From assembly GCA_964035795.1 (NCBI GenBank), contig OZ038325.1, positions 4,080,537 through 4,144,536 on the forward strand: a stretch of DNA of 64,000 nt, written 5' to 3'. Positions 1 through 11,600 of the stretch are shown one piece after another; the stretch's first letter is position 1, and every line of letters starts with the position of its first letter. The position numbers and the translations under genes are program-made. Under the pieces are notes generated by a model. The model saw only the letters and a list, made by a program, of their open reading frames with translations. It was not told the origin of the DNA and made no database searches. The stretch comes from Pterobdella sp. o SKG-2022 (taxonomy: Eukaryota; Annelida; Clitellata; Hirudinida; Piscicolidae).

Positions 1-613
1 CACGATTATTTTTATTTTCATAAGTTTTAGATTTATTATTTTTTAAAATTATTATTTCAATCAATATTAGTATTAATGTTTCAATATCTTATTAACAATT
101 GTTATTGTCGGGGGAGTGAAGGGCGTGCTGAGAAGCACCATGATGGCTGACTTGCTGAGTATCGTATTAATAGTAAGAAAAATGATTTTAAAAGTTTAAA
201 TAATAAAAAGAAAAAAAATTAAGAAGAAAAACTAAAAAAAATTTGAAAAACCTGAAGTTTTGAAGACATATAAGTTCTTTTTAATTTTTTTATCGAAAAT
301 GTAGTCTCAGTAAAAAAACTCATTAAAATTATTACAATAAATCAAAAGAATAAAAATTTCCATTCATTAAAAAATTTTATTTTAACGCAAATGTTAAAAA
401 TATAACAGCAACCTAACGGTATGGTAATTATGTCTATGACGTCACACAGGCACGCTTGAAGGAAGCGATTGTAAGAGTAAACATTCCGTTCGTGTGTTGG
501 TGGTGTTTTGGGTGGTTTGGTGAAAATGAGAGAGAAAGGGGGAGAGGGAAGAGATTGGCTAGAGGTGGAATTGAGTTTGTATTTGCTGCGTTCAAAGAAA
601 CGTAACAAGAGAA
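1..613. other. Upstream flank, no gene recognised
   Basis: AT-rich sequence with a G-rich stretch near 490-590. Open frames on both strands here are short and unlike any family I know. It contains the CRE-like and forkhead-like motifs noted separately. Confidence 0.5.
437..483. promoter_or_regulatory. CRE-like palindrome and forkhead core in the upstream flank
   Basis: A perfect TGACGTCA lies at 437-444 and a GTAAACA forkhead core at 477-483. Both could belong to a promoter, either of the dynein gene before a Penelope-like element separated it or of an unseen upstream gene. Short motifs like these occur by chance, so this is weak. Confidence 0.25.
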
Positions 614-2157
614 ATAAGTATTATTTCAAAACACTAGTTAATTTATTAAGATACGAAGCTTCTCCTTATCAACGTGACATTTTCAAGTATGAGAAACAGT
701 TTTATTGATAATACTATGAAAACGTATATAAAAAAAATAAAAGTTAATTCTAAACATCAAAATTATTGCAAGGAAGTATCACTAATGCTATAAAGTGAGA
801 TGAGCTATCGTGGTTCCGAAGTCCCTTTCACCTCTTTAAGTTTCGCCCAAAAACAAGGAAGAAACTTAGCGTTGGAATAAGAGTCACTCGCGGAGAAAGT
901 GGATGCTTATGTACCTGATATGGAAAAGAAAGCGTTCCATGAGTACCTCAGAAAAATAACTAGTACTCTGTCGATGAATGTTGAACTTGCCTTTAAAACA
1001 CTTAAAAAACTAAGAAAGAGCCACAACATCACTATTCTCACAGTCGACAAAGACTCATGTGTTGTCATCTTGGACAAAGCCGATTAACAAAGTGTGGTTG
1101 ATAGATGAAGGAATAGAAAGTGGCAAGTATGTGCCTACAGAGGATACCACCCTGAAAGACCTCGCGTTTTTCCGAAGCTTTTTGCTTAGGAATTTGAAAA
1201 ACTTAAGAGAATACAATTTCAACAGAACTTCATCAAACCAAATTGCGAGAATTTTCGCCACGGTAAAAACATATTAATACGAGAGTTTATCGGTTATTAA
1301 TAAAAAAAATTTAAAAACAGAAAACAGAGAATAAATTGACCAAACGAGTACTTGCTTCTACAAGCTTAGTAAATTCCTAGCTGAATACTTCAAACCTTTT
1401 GCTGAAACTCAAATACAATATCCAACTCGCAATCCTTTTCTTCCGTCTTGAACAGTTTACCCTCACTCAAACATGACGAGGAAGATGTCTCTTATGACAT
1501 CGAGTCTCTCTTCACAAATGTTACGATCAGAGAGACCATCGACTACATCACCAAAGAAACATATGAATTAGGAAAACTCCCCCCTCTGTGCAACAAACAG
1601 ATATTCACAAAACTCTTGCTGAAAGCCACCACAGAAAATGTGTTTTCAGCAAAAGGAAAACTATATAACCAGATTTATAATATTTCCATATCCGAAAAAT
1701 GAGTTGCATATACATTGATAGATTAAACTCATTTACCAAAAATTTCATCACGTTTTCATACTCCTGGAACATATCTAAAGTATGGGCCCTTTTTCCCCTT
1801 AAAGACAGAATTTCGTATGTGTAAAATGTAATTTACAAAAAAAAATGCAGTAGTGGAAAAACATACGTCGGGGGAAACGAAAAGAAACGTTGAGGTAAGA
1901 TGAGTGGAACATGAAACGGTGAAAGGGACTTCCTAACCAGCCAAACACTATCTCTGTTTTGCGTGATAGCTCATCTCACTAGAACTTTAGGGGTATTTCT
2001 TTGCAATAAATTTGATGTTTAGAATTAAATTTTATCTATTTTTTCTACGTTTTAATAATAATATCAATGAAACTGTTTCTCATACTTGAAAATGTTACGT
2101 TAATAACACAAAGCTTCGTATCTTAATCAATTAACTAGAGTTCTAAAATAATACTCA
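614..2157 (+). mobile_element. Degenerate Penelope-like retroelement with long inverted ends
   Basis: The interior (about 870-1705) codes, with stops and frameshifts, for Penelope-type sequence: a block ending in ITILTVDKDSCVVILDKAD (like the conserved DKG..VVLDK box) and a reverse transcriptase block with DVSYDIESLFTNV. The ends are inverted copies of each other: about 614-860 matches about 1890-2157 in reverse, sharing for example gagatgagctatc, gtccctttcacc, ttctaaacatcaaa and caagtatgagaaacagtt. Penelope-like elements often carry inverted or partial terminal repeats, so this layout fits. The element lies between the upstream flank and the proximal dynein promoter. No GIY-YIG domain is visible in this copy. 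Confidence 0.7.
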
Positions 2158-2586
2158 TTTTATTGTGGTTTTTGAAAAAAATCACAAGAATAATACTTCT
2201 ATATTGAAAAATCGCTATTTCTACATAATCAAAAAAAAAATTTCAAAAACTTATGGAAAAATGAATAATTTTTCAATTTACATGAAATTTGGAAAAAATT
2301 TATTACAAAAGTTATCATAGTTGAGCGCTCTTTTAAAATGAGTGTCGTTGTTGCCATAGAAACACTGGTTTTGTAGGACAAAGGTTCAAAGAACTTATAT
2401 GAATGTTCCATTTAGCCTTTATGCTCGTTGTGGATAATATTTCATTTATTTTATAAGATAAAAGGTAAAAAGTTAAAACGTTAGATTTTAAAATCCAATA
2501 AGTTACTACGTTTTTTCAAAATTGATCAGTATTCAAAGACTTTGGTTAATAGTAAAAAAACAAAAATTTTTCTGAAGTGAAACACG
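2158..2586 (+). promoter_or_regulatory. Proximal 5' flank / promoter region of the dynein gene
   Basis: Non-coding AT-rich DNA between the Penelope-like element and the start codon. It holds the X-box at 2350-2363. No clear TATA box or transposon was recognised. The transcription start cannot be placed by eye. Confidence 0.5.
2350..2363 (+). promoter_or_regulatory. RFX X-box motif upstream of the dynein gene
   Basis: GTTGCCATAGAAAC fits the RFX X-box consensus RYYNYYATRRNRAC at every position. It ends 224 bp before the dynein start codon, in the distance range usual for X-boxes of ciliary genes. RFX control of axonemal dynein genes is established in animals; use of this particular site is inference. 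Confidence 0.7.
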
Positions 2587-2673
2587 ATGGATTTAAAGAA
2601 ACCCAGACTTCCACAACTTCTGCCTCCATTGAAGCCGTTTAAGCCTGAAGCAAATAACACAGAAAAAAAAGAA
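2587..2673 (+). CDS. DNAH1: Dynein exon 1 (residues 1-29)
   Basis: Starts at ATG 2587, directly after an in-frame TGA. Encodes a Pro/Lys-rich start ([20 protein letters not shown]). Ends at GAA|gtaaat, phase 0. The N-terminus is poorly conserved, so support is context and phase only. Confidence 0.6.
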
Positions 2674-5600
2674 GTAAATTCAATTTATTTCTTTCCTTTA
2701 TTTGATTTTCAATATTAATTTAAATTATATTCTACAGAAAGTCAAAAAAAAAAGATCTTCAGGGTTCTATTCGGAAATTGAAACATTATACAAGAATGAA
2801 AATGAAGTGTTTTCTATATTTTGTTCATTATTATCGTTTTTATAAAATTTTCAAATAAGAATTAATAAGCATTAAAACTATTAACAACAGCAATAATCTT
2901 ATCGACAAAAACAACACAATAATGTTGTGAAATATAAAAACACGATAAAATTGTAAATTTTTTCATTGACATAAATATTTTCGATAAAATATATTGACAG
3001 ACTTTTGGAGGCTAACAAAAATAATATTTTATTCATCAACAATATTAATAAAAAGAACATAAATATTATTAAAAAAACAATAACATTATCAAAAAAAACA
3101 ACAATAATAATAATGATAACAGTGTCAGTTCAAAGAAAATGCCTTCTCTCAAAGAAAACTTCTATGGGTAGCTTTCACTCACAAGTACATGCCCAATGGT
3201 GAAAAGCTTGTTGCAATACTAATTTACATAAGAGTGATAGATTCCAATATTAATCAAAACTCATGGATAATTTATATGTGAACTTAATTTTTTGTTTGTT
3301 ACCAGTTGATTGCATAAGCGATGTATAACTAAATTGAAACGTATTATAATTAGATATAATGGTGTCAAAATATTAAATTAATTCAACTTGTACTATAATT
3401 TAAAATTCACAACAGTAAAGAGCTTCAACATCAACCCAGCACTAATCAATGAAAAGGTCACATACTTCTTGGACAAAGCCAAGTTGGATGCCCTCCCTGA
3501 AACTGTCAGTGTCCTTCATCGTTTTTGAATTTCAATAAATTACGTTGAAAGTAATTTTATAATTAATATTGATATAATGCAAATATATCTATCTCATTTT
3601 ATAGGACTTTCTGGAATGTTCCTATGAGCCAAAAGTGCAGTTACCATACCTGGTTTCACCTAAAACATGCCCCAGAGAAGTAGAAATACTAAGGTTACCA
3701 AGCCCTTTATAATTGTTCAAAAGTTGCTATTTTAACGATACTTTACTGGTATTTATCATTGACACCTGAGTAACGTTTCGTAGTATGTTGATTGTCAATT
3801 TTACTTTAAACGTCGTACAAAAATGAAATGAATTGAAGAATACTTTCAAAAAACATACCATCATTTTTACACAATTTTTTTGATAAATTGAAGTTTTTTC
3901 AAAAAACACGTTTATTCAAGAAATTACCTATAACTTTTGATTATTAAAACCTCTTTCATTTCAACATTTCGCTAATGAAATATGATGAAGTTTTACTTAT
4001 CAAAAATTATGGATAAAAAAGTATTTTTAGAAATTTCTCATAGTTTGAAGAAGTTATATGATCATCGTTTTCATTTAATACTATGTCTCAGACGCAAAAA
4101 GCAGTTTCAATCGTTGAAGTTGGAAAACCTACTCCTAGAACTGAACATCCCTATAGAGCACATCATGCCAAAAAGCGATTCTAAGCTGGCCGTTGACTGT
4201 GAGGTTTGTTAAAAAAATGTTGAATAAAATTTTTGTGTGATTATGATGGCATTTTGATAAACTTGGATATTGTACAATCGAAACTTTCATTTGGGCGACA
4301 TGGTAGTATCATATATATAATTGGAATTTTGTGTTTTAATGCCTAAATGGTACTGAAATAGATTTGCGTCTTAAATAATTATCAATTATTTGTAATTGAT
4401 TTGATATGTTTGCGGCATTTGGTCCTGGGCATGACATTAAACTGCACCAAAGATAGCTTCTTTAAATTGAGACTGCTTTCTTGTTATAACCTGGATAGCA
4501 GTAGGTTGATCGGTAACAGTTATCAACAAACATATTCTGGAATCGTTGTCATTTGGCTTGACGGAAGATCATTTTATTTTGACAACGGCAAGGCAAGCTG
4601 CTCAAGTGTGAGAACGGCGGTTTTTGAATTCCGATAATTTCAAGTTGGACGTAAGCTTGGGCTGGCAGTCTTATGAAAATTTTGTCCCGACTAAAATTGT
4701 TTTTATCGAATATTTGTACACAAAAAGTAGTGTCAGCACCCATATGCGTACTGCTAATGCTTCGGGCTTGGATGACTTCGTGATGTGGAAAGCAGGGTCT
4801 GGATAAGGCAAATTGCATGAGCACCTGGAAACCACATCTAATGTAGCTTCTTTGAATGTGGGTAGTTTGAAGAGCAGAGGCATTAAGGTAGTGGAAACTG
4901 TGTCTCGAAAAAGAGTGGACATTCGTTTAAACCAAGAACATAGATGGGCTGGTGGCACCGAGTCAAATCAATCCCACATTTTGAAGAGGAAGAATTCATC
5001 CTATAAGTTTTTTTTGATGTGACAATAAGTCAGGTCTCGGTGGCGCTGGCTTTCTTTTGGCAAAAAAATGAACACTAGATGTTTTTGAAGTACAACAAGT
5101 TTCAGATATGATCCGAGTACTACGTCTTGTTTTTGGGGAGTCTGTTCACCTTTGTTTCAGTCTATACCCCAAAAGCTGGTCATCCGAATGAGGGAAAAAA
5201 GAATGTTTTTTAATGAGTTGCAGAAATTTATCCCAAAAGTTTCATCTTCTGAGATTCTCATCCCATGGATGACTGGAATAAACTTCCTTACATCAACAAG
5301 CTGGGGCAAAAACAAGGATACACTCATCACCAAATACAAAACACTACTCCTGGAGGTGGTGAGAATGTGGGTGTTGTTGACGTGGATGTTCAGTGGTTTG
5401 TTGTATTCCGAGCAATCTGGGGTCATGAGTGTGGCTGTTGTTTTGGTTGAATTGATTTTGAGGTTGTTGGTGGGAGCCCATTTGTGAATCTTGTTTAGAT
5501 AGGTGTTCGTGAAGGGGGTGTTTTTGAGTATTTTTTCAATTTCTTGAGTGTATTGAAATCAGTTCGTTTTTTTGCAATTGGTTAGTGTTTAGTGTTTTCA

Positions 5601-8600
5601 TGGGGCTTAGTTATTTGTATTTTGTGTTTTTTGTTTTTGAATGTGATGAGGATGGGAAGATGGTCTGAGTTCAAAGCTTTAAGTGCTTCTCAAGTGAGGT
5701 TGGTTGATATTGAGATGTCTACTGTTGGGATGTCGAGAGAGGTGGGTTGTTAGTTTAGATTGTGCGATAGTTAAGGGTGGGGAGATGTTTTGGTTGAGAA
5801 TTATGTGGCTTGAGTTAAGTATGAGTGGAGTTATGAGCTGGCCTTTGTGTTTTTTGGTAGGCGCCGTTGACTACGGTTGCCTTCTGTTTTTTCCGTAAAA
5901 AATTTGATCAAAACTTGTATAAAAGATTTATTTTACGAAAAAAAATTATATATTTGGAGCACTTTTAAAGAAAGTTATCGAGTGCAGTTGGAAGTTGAAA
6001 GATTTTAATTTTCTGGATTTCCTCGTCTTCGGGGGAAGTTAACCGTTTTTTTTAAACATTTCTTCTTTATAAATAATTTTTAAATATTTCAACTAATTAT
6101 TATTTTTTCAATATTGATAATTTGAATCTTTACAATAATCATGAAGTGATTTTTTCAAAAGCCAAACCGTAAAATGAATATAATTTGAGAACACTAATTA
6201 GTTTATTAAGATACGAAGCTTTTCGTTATCAAAGTAACATACTTGAAAATGTTACGTTGATAACGAAAAGCTTCGTATCTTAATAAACTAACTAGTGTTC
6301 TCAAATTATATTCAATCATGAAGTGGTTTTAAGTCACAAAATAAAACGACATATAGAAAGCCTAGGAATAGCTAGAAATCGAAAAAGATGGCACTACCGC
6401 GAAAACAGAGCTGGCCGAAAGGTTCAAGAAAGACGACCAAAACATCTTCAGTTTATTTCTTCTTCACGGCCTTCTGTATACTGTCGTGAAATAGTAAAGA
6501 AAGATTCTCCTATTTCTTTTGGCTTTCTCAACATCAGGTCATTACATAATAAGGTCGGGGATGCTTTAAAAATAATTACTCAGACAGGAAGGTATGAATG
6601 TTCATAAACAGGCACGACAAAGAAAGCCTGACAAAATCAATAAACTTTCTACCAACCATGGAAGAGTCGCAGCTGCTATCAAGGCTGGATTTGAACTTTT
6701 GCCACTACATGTTGCTAAACAGTCTATTCATTTTGACCCCATCTGTGCTAGAATCTGCTCTAAGTCAAGATCTGTTATTGTCTTGGTCATGTATCGAACA
6801 GGTTATGCTTCTTGTAGGTTTTATGATGATTTTTCAAAGATCATGAACACCTTGTCAACCTACAATGAAGAAGTTATAATCTTAGGAGACTAACTTTCAC
6901 TTAGAACAAGCTGATGCTACACTTACTCAAAATTTTTCTAACCTTTTCACTTTTCATAATTTTCATCCATCTATACACCAACCAACTCGTAAATTAGTTT
7001 GATGGCTTGATGTTGTTGTCTGTAAACAGAAATTTAAAATGAAGTACTGACAGGCATATCAAACTGTAAATCTGGAAAGGTTCGCTAACAAAGCCTCCAC
7101 CTATCTACATTAAACTCGAAGTAAAAGAACGGAAACTTTTGGATTTTGAGACTTTTGCTCATGAAGTTGAAAACTCTTCTATAGCTTCTGCCGATAACCT
7201 TGATGTTGACTCAGCTCTTCGACTTTAAAATTCTACACTTTTAATATATAATGACAAGATCCTACCCATCGAGACTATTCGAATTCATCAAAGGTCATCT
7301 GATCCATGGTTCGATCAAAAATGTCATGATGCAAAACGTCTCAAAAAAAAACTTGAATGTTGATACACGAAAAACAAATGTAAAGTTAATCTAGAAACCA
7401 GAGTTAATCAAAAACAGCTATACAGAAGGCTATGTAGACAGAAGAAAGAGTATTGGAATGCAAAGCTCATGAATCCCAAAAACAAATCATCAAACACTTG
7501 AAAGTTCATTAATGAAATTTCAGGAATAGGAAAAGAATCTGCTGCTAACATTAATGCTCAAGAGTATCATTCTTATTTACTAGAGAAAATAAAACAGCAA
7601 AAATTTTTATTCGATCATTTGAAGCGCCAGAATTTTCAAAATGCAACGAAAATTGAAGTTTGAATGGCTTCGATGAAATTTCATTAGATGAATTACTCTA
7701 TGCCATCCAAAAATTTCCAAATAAACAGTGTGAAAACGACTTAATTCCAACCTGGCTTTTGAAAAAGCTAGCCACTAGAGTTGCTCCATTCATTTTGAGT
7801 ATTTTCAATCTATCTTTTGTCACTGGAAGGGTTCCATGTCAATTCAAACATGCTTACGTCACACCGCTTTTGAAGAAAGCAGATCTGGACCAAAAGACCC
7901 TTTCATCATACCGACCAATTTCAAACTTGAGCGTTCTTTCAAAACTTTTAGAAGGAATTGTACTCACCTAAACAACAATAATTTATTATCATCTTTTCAA
8001 TCAGTTTATCGTCGCCATCATTCAACAGAAACAGCATTACTAAAGGTTTCTACGACTATTTTGAAAGCAGCTTGTCCTTCTAGATCTTTCGTCTGCTTTT
8101 GATTTAATAGATCATCAAATACTAACCAGAAGATTAAACGAACCATTTGGCTTGAATGACCTCTCTTGAATGGTTTAGGAATTACCTCTTCAACAGATCG
8201 TTCAACGTCAAATGCCCCAAAACAGAATCAGCACAAAACGTTTACTCTACTAGAGTACCACAAGGTTCTGTTCCTAGACCGCTTTTGTTCCCTTTAAACA
8301 TAGCTGATTTGCAAATGATTGCAGCTTCTTACAAGTTGAGAATTCCTGAATATGCCGACGATTCTCAATTATATGGGCAGTGCTCATTTGATGCATCAAT
8401 GGATTTGCAAGAAAGAATGTCAAAGTGTATTGATGAAATTGCAGTTTGGATGAAAGCCAACCAAATGAAATTCAACAGTTCAAAAACTGAAGTCATTTGT
8501 TTTTCAACATGTAGAAGCATATTCAAACTGCCAACTCAACCAGTTTGTGTGTTAAATGCTCATATAATTCCTTTTGATTCAGTTAAAAACCTTGGTGTCT

Positions 8601-11600
8601 ATTTTGACAAAGATCTAAGCATGAAGACTCACATAAACAAATTATTGCAAATGTCATTTGCATTATTGAGAAAGATAAGAAGTATTAAAATCTACCTAAA
8701 CCAAGAGTCACTCAAAACACTTGTATCAGCCTTGATATTGAGTCGCATTGATTATGGAAACATTGTACTAATGGGATTACCCAAGTTACAAACCCAAAAA
8801 ATCCTTTCCATAATTAACACGACAGCCAGGTTAATATCAGAAACTAGAAAGTTTGGTCACATAACTCGATTCTTAAAAGATCTACAGTGGCTTAAAATTG
8901 AAAAAAGAATTCAATACAAGATGATACTACAAGTGCATAAATGTCTCGAAATGGTAAGCCATTCTTAGCTTTCATCGAAAGTATCAACTGTGTCTTCATT
9001 ACCTGAAAGAAAAAGACTCAGATCATCGAGCACAATAGACATAGCAAGAGTGAGAGCTAACACCATTTTGGGGAACAGAAGATTTGAAGTTGCTGCACCA
9101 ATTCTTTGGAAAATTTACTAAATCATTTCAAATCCATAACCTCTACAAAAACTTTTTCCAAATGCTTAAAAACGCACCTTGTGATTAAGTCTTATAATCT
9201 TAAAACTTTGTTTAAGAATTTTTTTTTCTCAAGTATTTTCTTTCAGAAAATCAACTTAGTGGGAAAAAAGAAGGGGTAAATGAAAGGATGAGTGGTTGTG
9301 TGTGGTTTGAAGGATAAAGCGTGAGAGGCTGAAAAAATGAAAAATCACTGTATTAGGCCTGGCTCTATATATATAAATATGCTAGAATGGTTGGTTTTGG
9401 GTGTTTTGTTTAGGTTGTTGGTGTGTAGGAAGGGTTGTTGGGGTTGGGTTGAAGGTGTGGGAAGGAGTTTTTGGAGTGGAGGTTTGATGGGTATGACATA
9501 CGAATAAGGGTGAATAGGTTTTAAGTTTGATGTGTGAGCACTTGAGGTGGATTGAGCGTGGGTTGGTGTGATTGCATTGAATGGAGGTTTAATATGGGGT
9601 GATTTTGTGGGTGCAAGATGTACAGTACCATATGGGTCCCAGATTGCATTTCCCATCGCTTGCGAGAAGTAGCTGAAAACTTTGCCACCAGTCCGGGTCT
9701 TGGTGGAGGCAGGCCGTAAAAAAATGGCTTGGTTTGAGGTCCTCTTGTTGGGGAAAAAGAGACTGGAGGATGATGAATCAGATTTGGTCGTTTTACAGGG
9801 ACACATTCCGACCACGTGTAGGCCTGCTTTTCTCGGGACTATAAAAAGCCTTAAACGTAGGCTTTGTTTGTGAGCGTATGCTATGGCTAGCTGTAGTCTT
9901 CAACATTATTCAAATAGTCATCTACGAGCCATGAAATGAACGAAACGAGTTGCTGCTATAATATTTATATACATTTATTCTTTACAAATTAATTATCTTG
10001 TATTGTTCATGAAATATATGAAATAATAGATAATGCAAAGTTTAAATAAAAATTGAAAATACTGCTTTCAATTACATGACAGACAAGTTTTTCAAATATT
10101 GAATCCACTGACTCAACGCCCTTTCCCTTCTTCCTTGATATCGAGCTTTTCGATAATACCGAGTAAGTGGTGCAACAGTACATTCACAGTAGAATATCAT
10201 AAAATAATGTACAATAAAATTGAGAAAAAAAATTTCATTTTAATAAACGAAATAAAACATCTAAGAATATTTTGAATTTATATTAAAATTAATTTTCAAC
10301 TTGAACATCTACACCTTAACCTTAACAACATCATGTAGATACGATTGTAGAAATGCATCAGAATGGGTGAACATGGGAAAGACAATGGTAGAAGAAAAAG
10401 TGATCAATGAAAGATATAAGAAGATGGAAGAAAGTCAGTACGAAACGCCAAAAACAAAGTTCAGCAATGCGCTAGCAGCCATCCGACTAGTTCGACATTA
10501 ATAATGAATATTTAATCTAGTTACTAATACTATTATGATTTTGTTCAGCTGATGATTCCAAAGCTGAAGGTGATATGCAAACCTGTACCAGGAGTGGCTT
10601 TGTTGCCTGTGATGGATGAACATAGGGATTGTGAGTAGGTGTTGTTAGTAGTTGAGTGTTACTGGAAAAAATGCCTCATATAGTTCTTGAATGTGATGTT
10701 TAATTTTGCATTGGTTCTTTGGTTAGCAACTGAAATGTTCGGTTGTTTGCGAAATTTTATTTTTAAAAGTTATTTTTTCTGCTTCCTGGACACGGCCTGT
10801 TTTTTATTTTTATCAAAATTATTTTAGAATTGAATATAATTTCAGAACACTAGTAAGTTTATTAAAAGATTTTAATAAACTTACTAGTGTTCTGAAATTA
10901 TATTCATTTTACGGTTTGGCTTTTGAAAAAATCATTATTTCAGAATTTTATTATAAAACTTTAGCTTTACTTTTTTTAAGTTTTCGAATTTTTTTTTTCG
11001 ATCGTAAGTTTATACGTTAGCGATATTTTAAAAACTGTAGTATTTATCTAATTAACTTATATCTATTTCGAAATACTTTTTACGTAAAAAAATGTCATAC
11101 TCTAGAGATTTTTTGTTAAGCTTATCCCATAATGCTAATCCTCCCTCGCGTCAAGTGAAATATCGAGTTTTTTATTTAATCATTAGGAGTAATATAATAG
11201 TGATAGGTTAAATAAAAATATCAATAACTACAGTAAGAGACGTCATTGGGGATAAGCCGGTGAGAAATAACAATGGCCAATTGTCCCTGAATGTTGATTC
11301 CAAAAAAGAAGCATGGAGAGAGCATTATATGCAGCTTCTCAATGTGGAGTTTTATGAAATCCAGATGGTTTGTCTAAAATCTATCCCGTGAAAGGTCCCA
11401 GCGAACATATCACTACAGCAATGGTTAGAAAGGCCATTAATAAGATGATCCTTTGGAAAGTAGCGGGTCCTTCAGGTATTGTTGCTGAGATGCTCAAGGC
11501 TGCAGGTTCAAGTGGTGCTAGTATGATTCGAGATCTCATTGAAGACATCATCTTTGAGAACCGTATATCGTCTGAGTGGCAGGAAAGTCACATAGTCAGT

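Larger units (their letters stand above)
4204..10082 (+). other. Intron 6, transposon-filled
   Basis: Between exons 6 and 7. Holds a LINE endonuclease head (4412-5270), an inverted Jockey-like junction (5275-5890), a foldback element (6149-6313), a CR1/L2-like LINE (6320-9200) and a possible minus-strand ORF1-like fragment (9345-9815). 5900-6136 and 9820-10080 show nothing recognisable. Confidence 0.7.

Noticed and set aside
780..830. Possible hammerhead ribozyme in the Penelope-like arm (gatgagctatc ... ccgaagtc)
   Set aside because: Penelope-like terminal repeats can carry hammerheads, but the invariant CUGAUGA and GAAA core is not present; two core bases differ. It may be a decayed one, but I cannot support it.
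4549..4958. Overlapping minus-strand frames of 91 and 95 codons
   Set aside because: They are antisense to the LINE endonuclease region and match nothing themselves.
9345..9815. 156-codon minus-strand frame as a host gene
   Set aside because: Low-complexity Pro/Thr-rich sequence with the base skew of the Jockey-like LINE; no start context or conserved motif.
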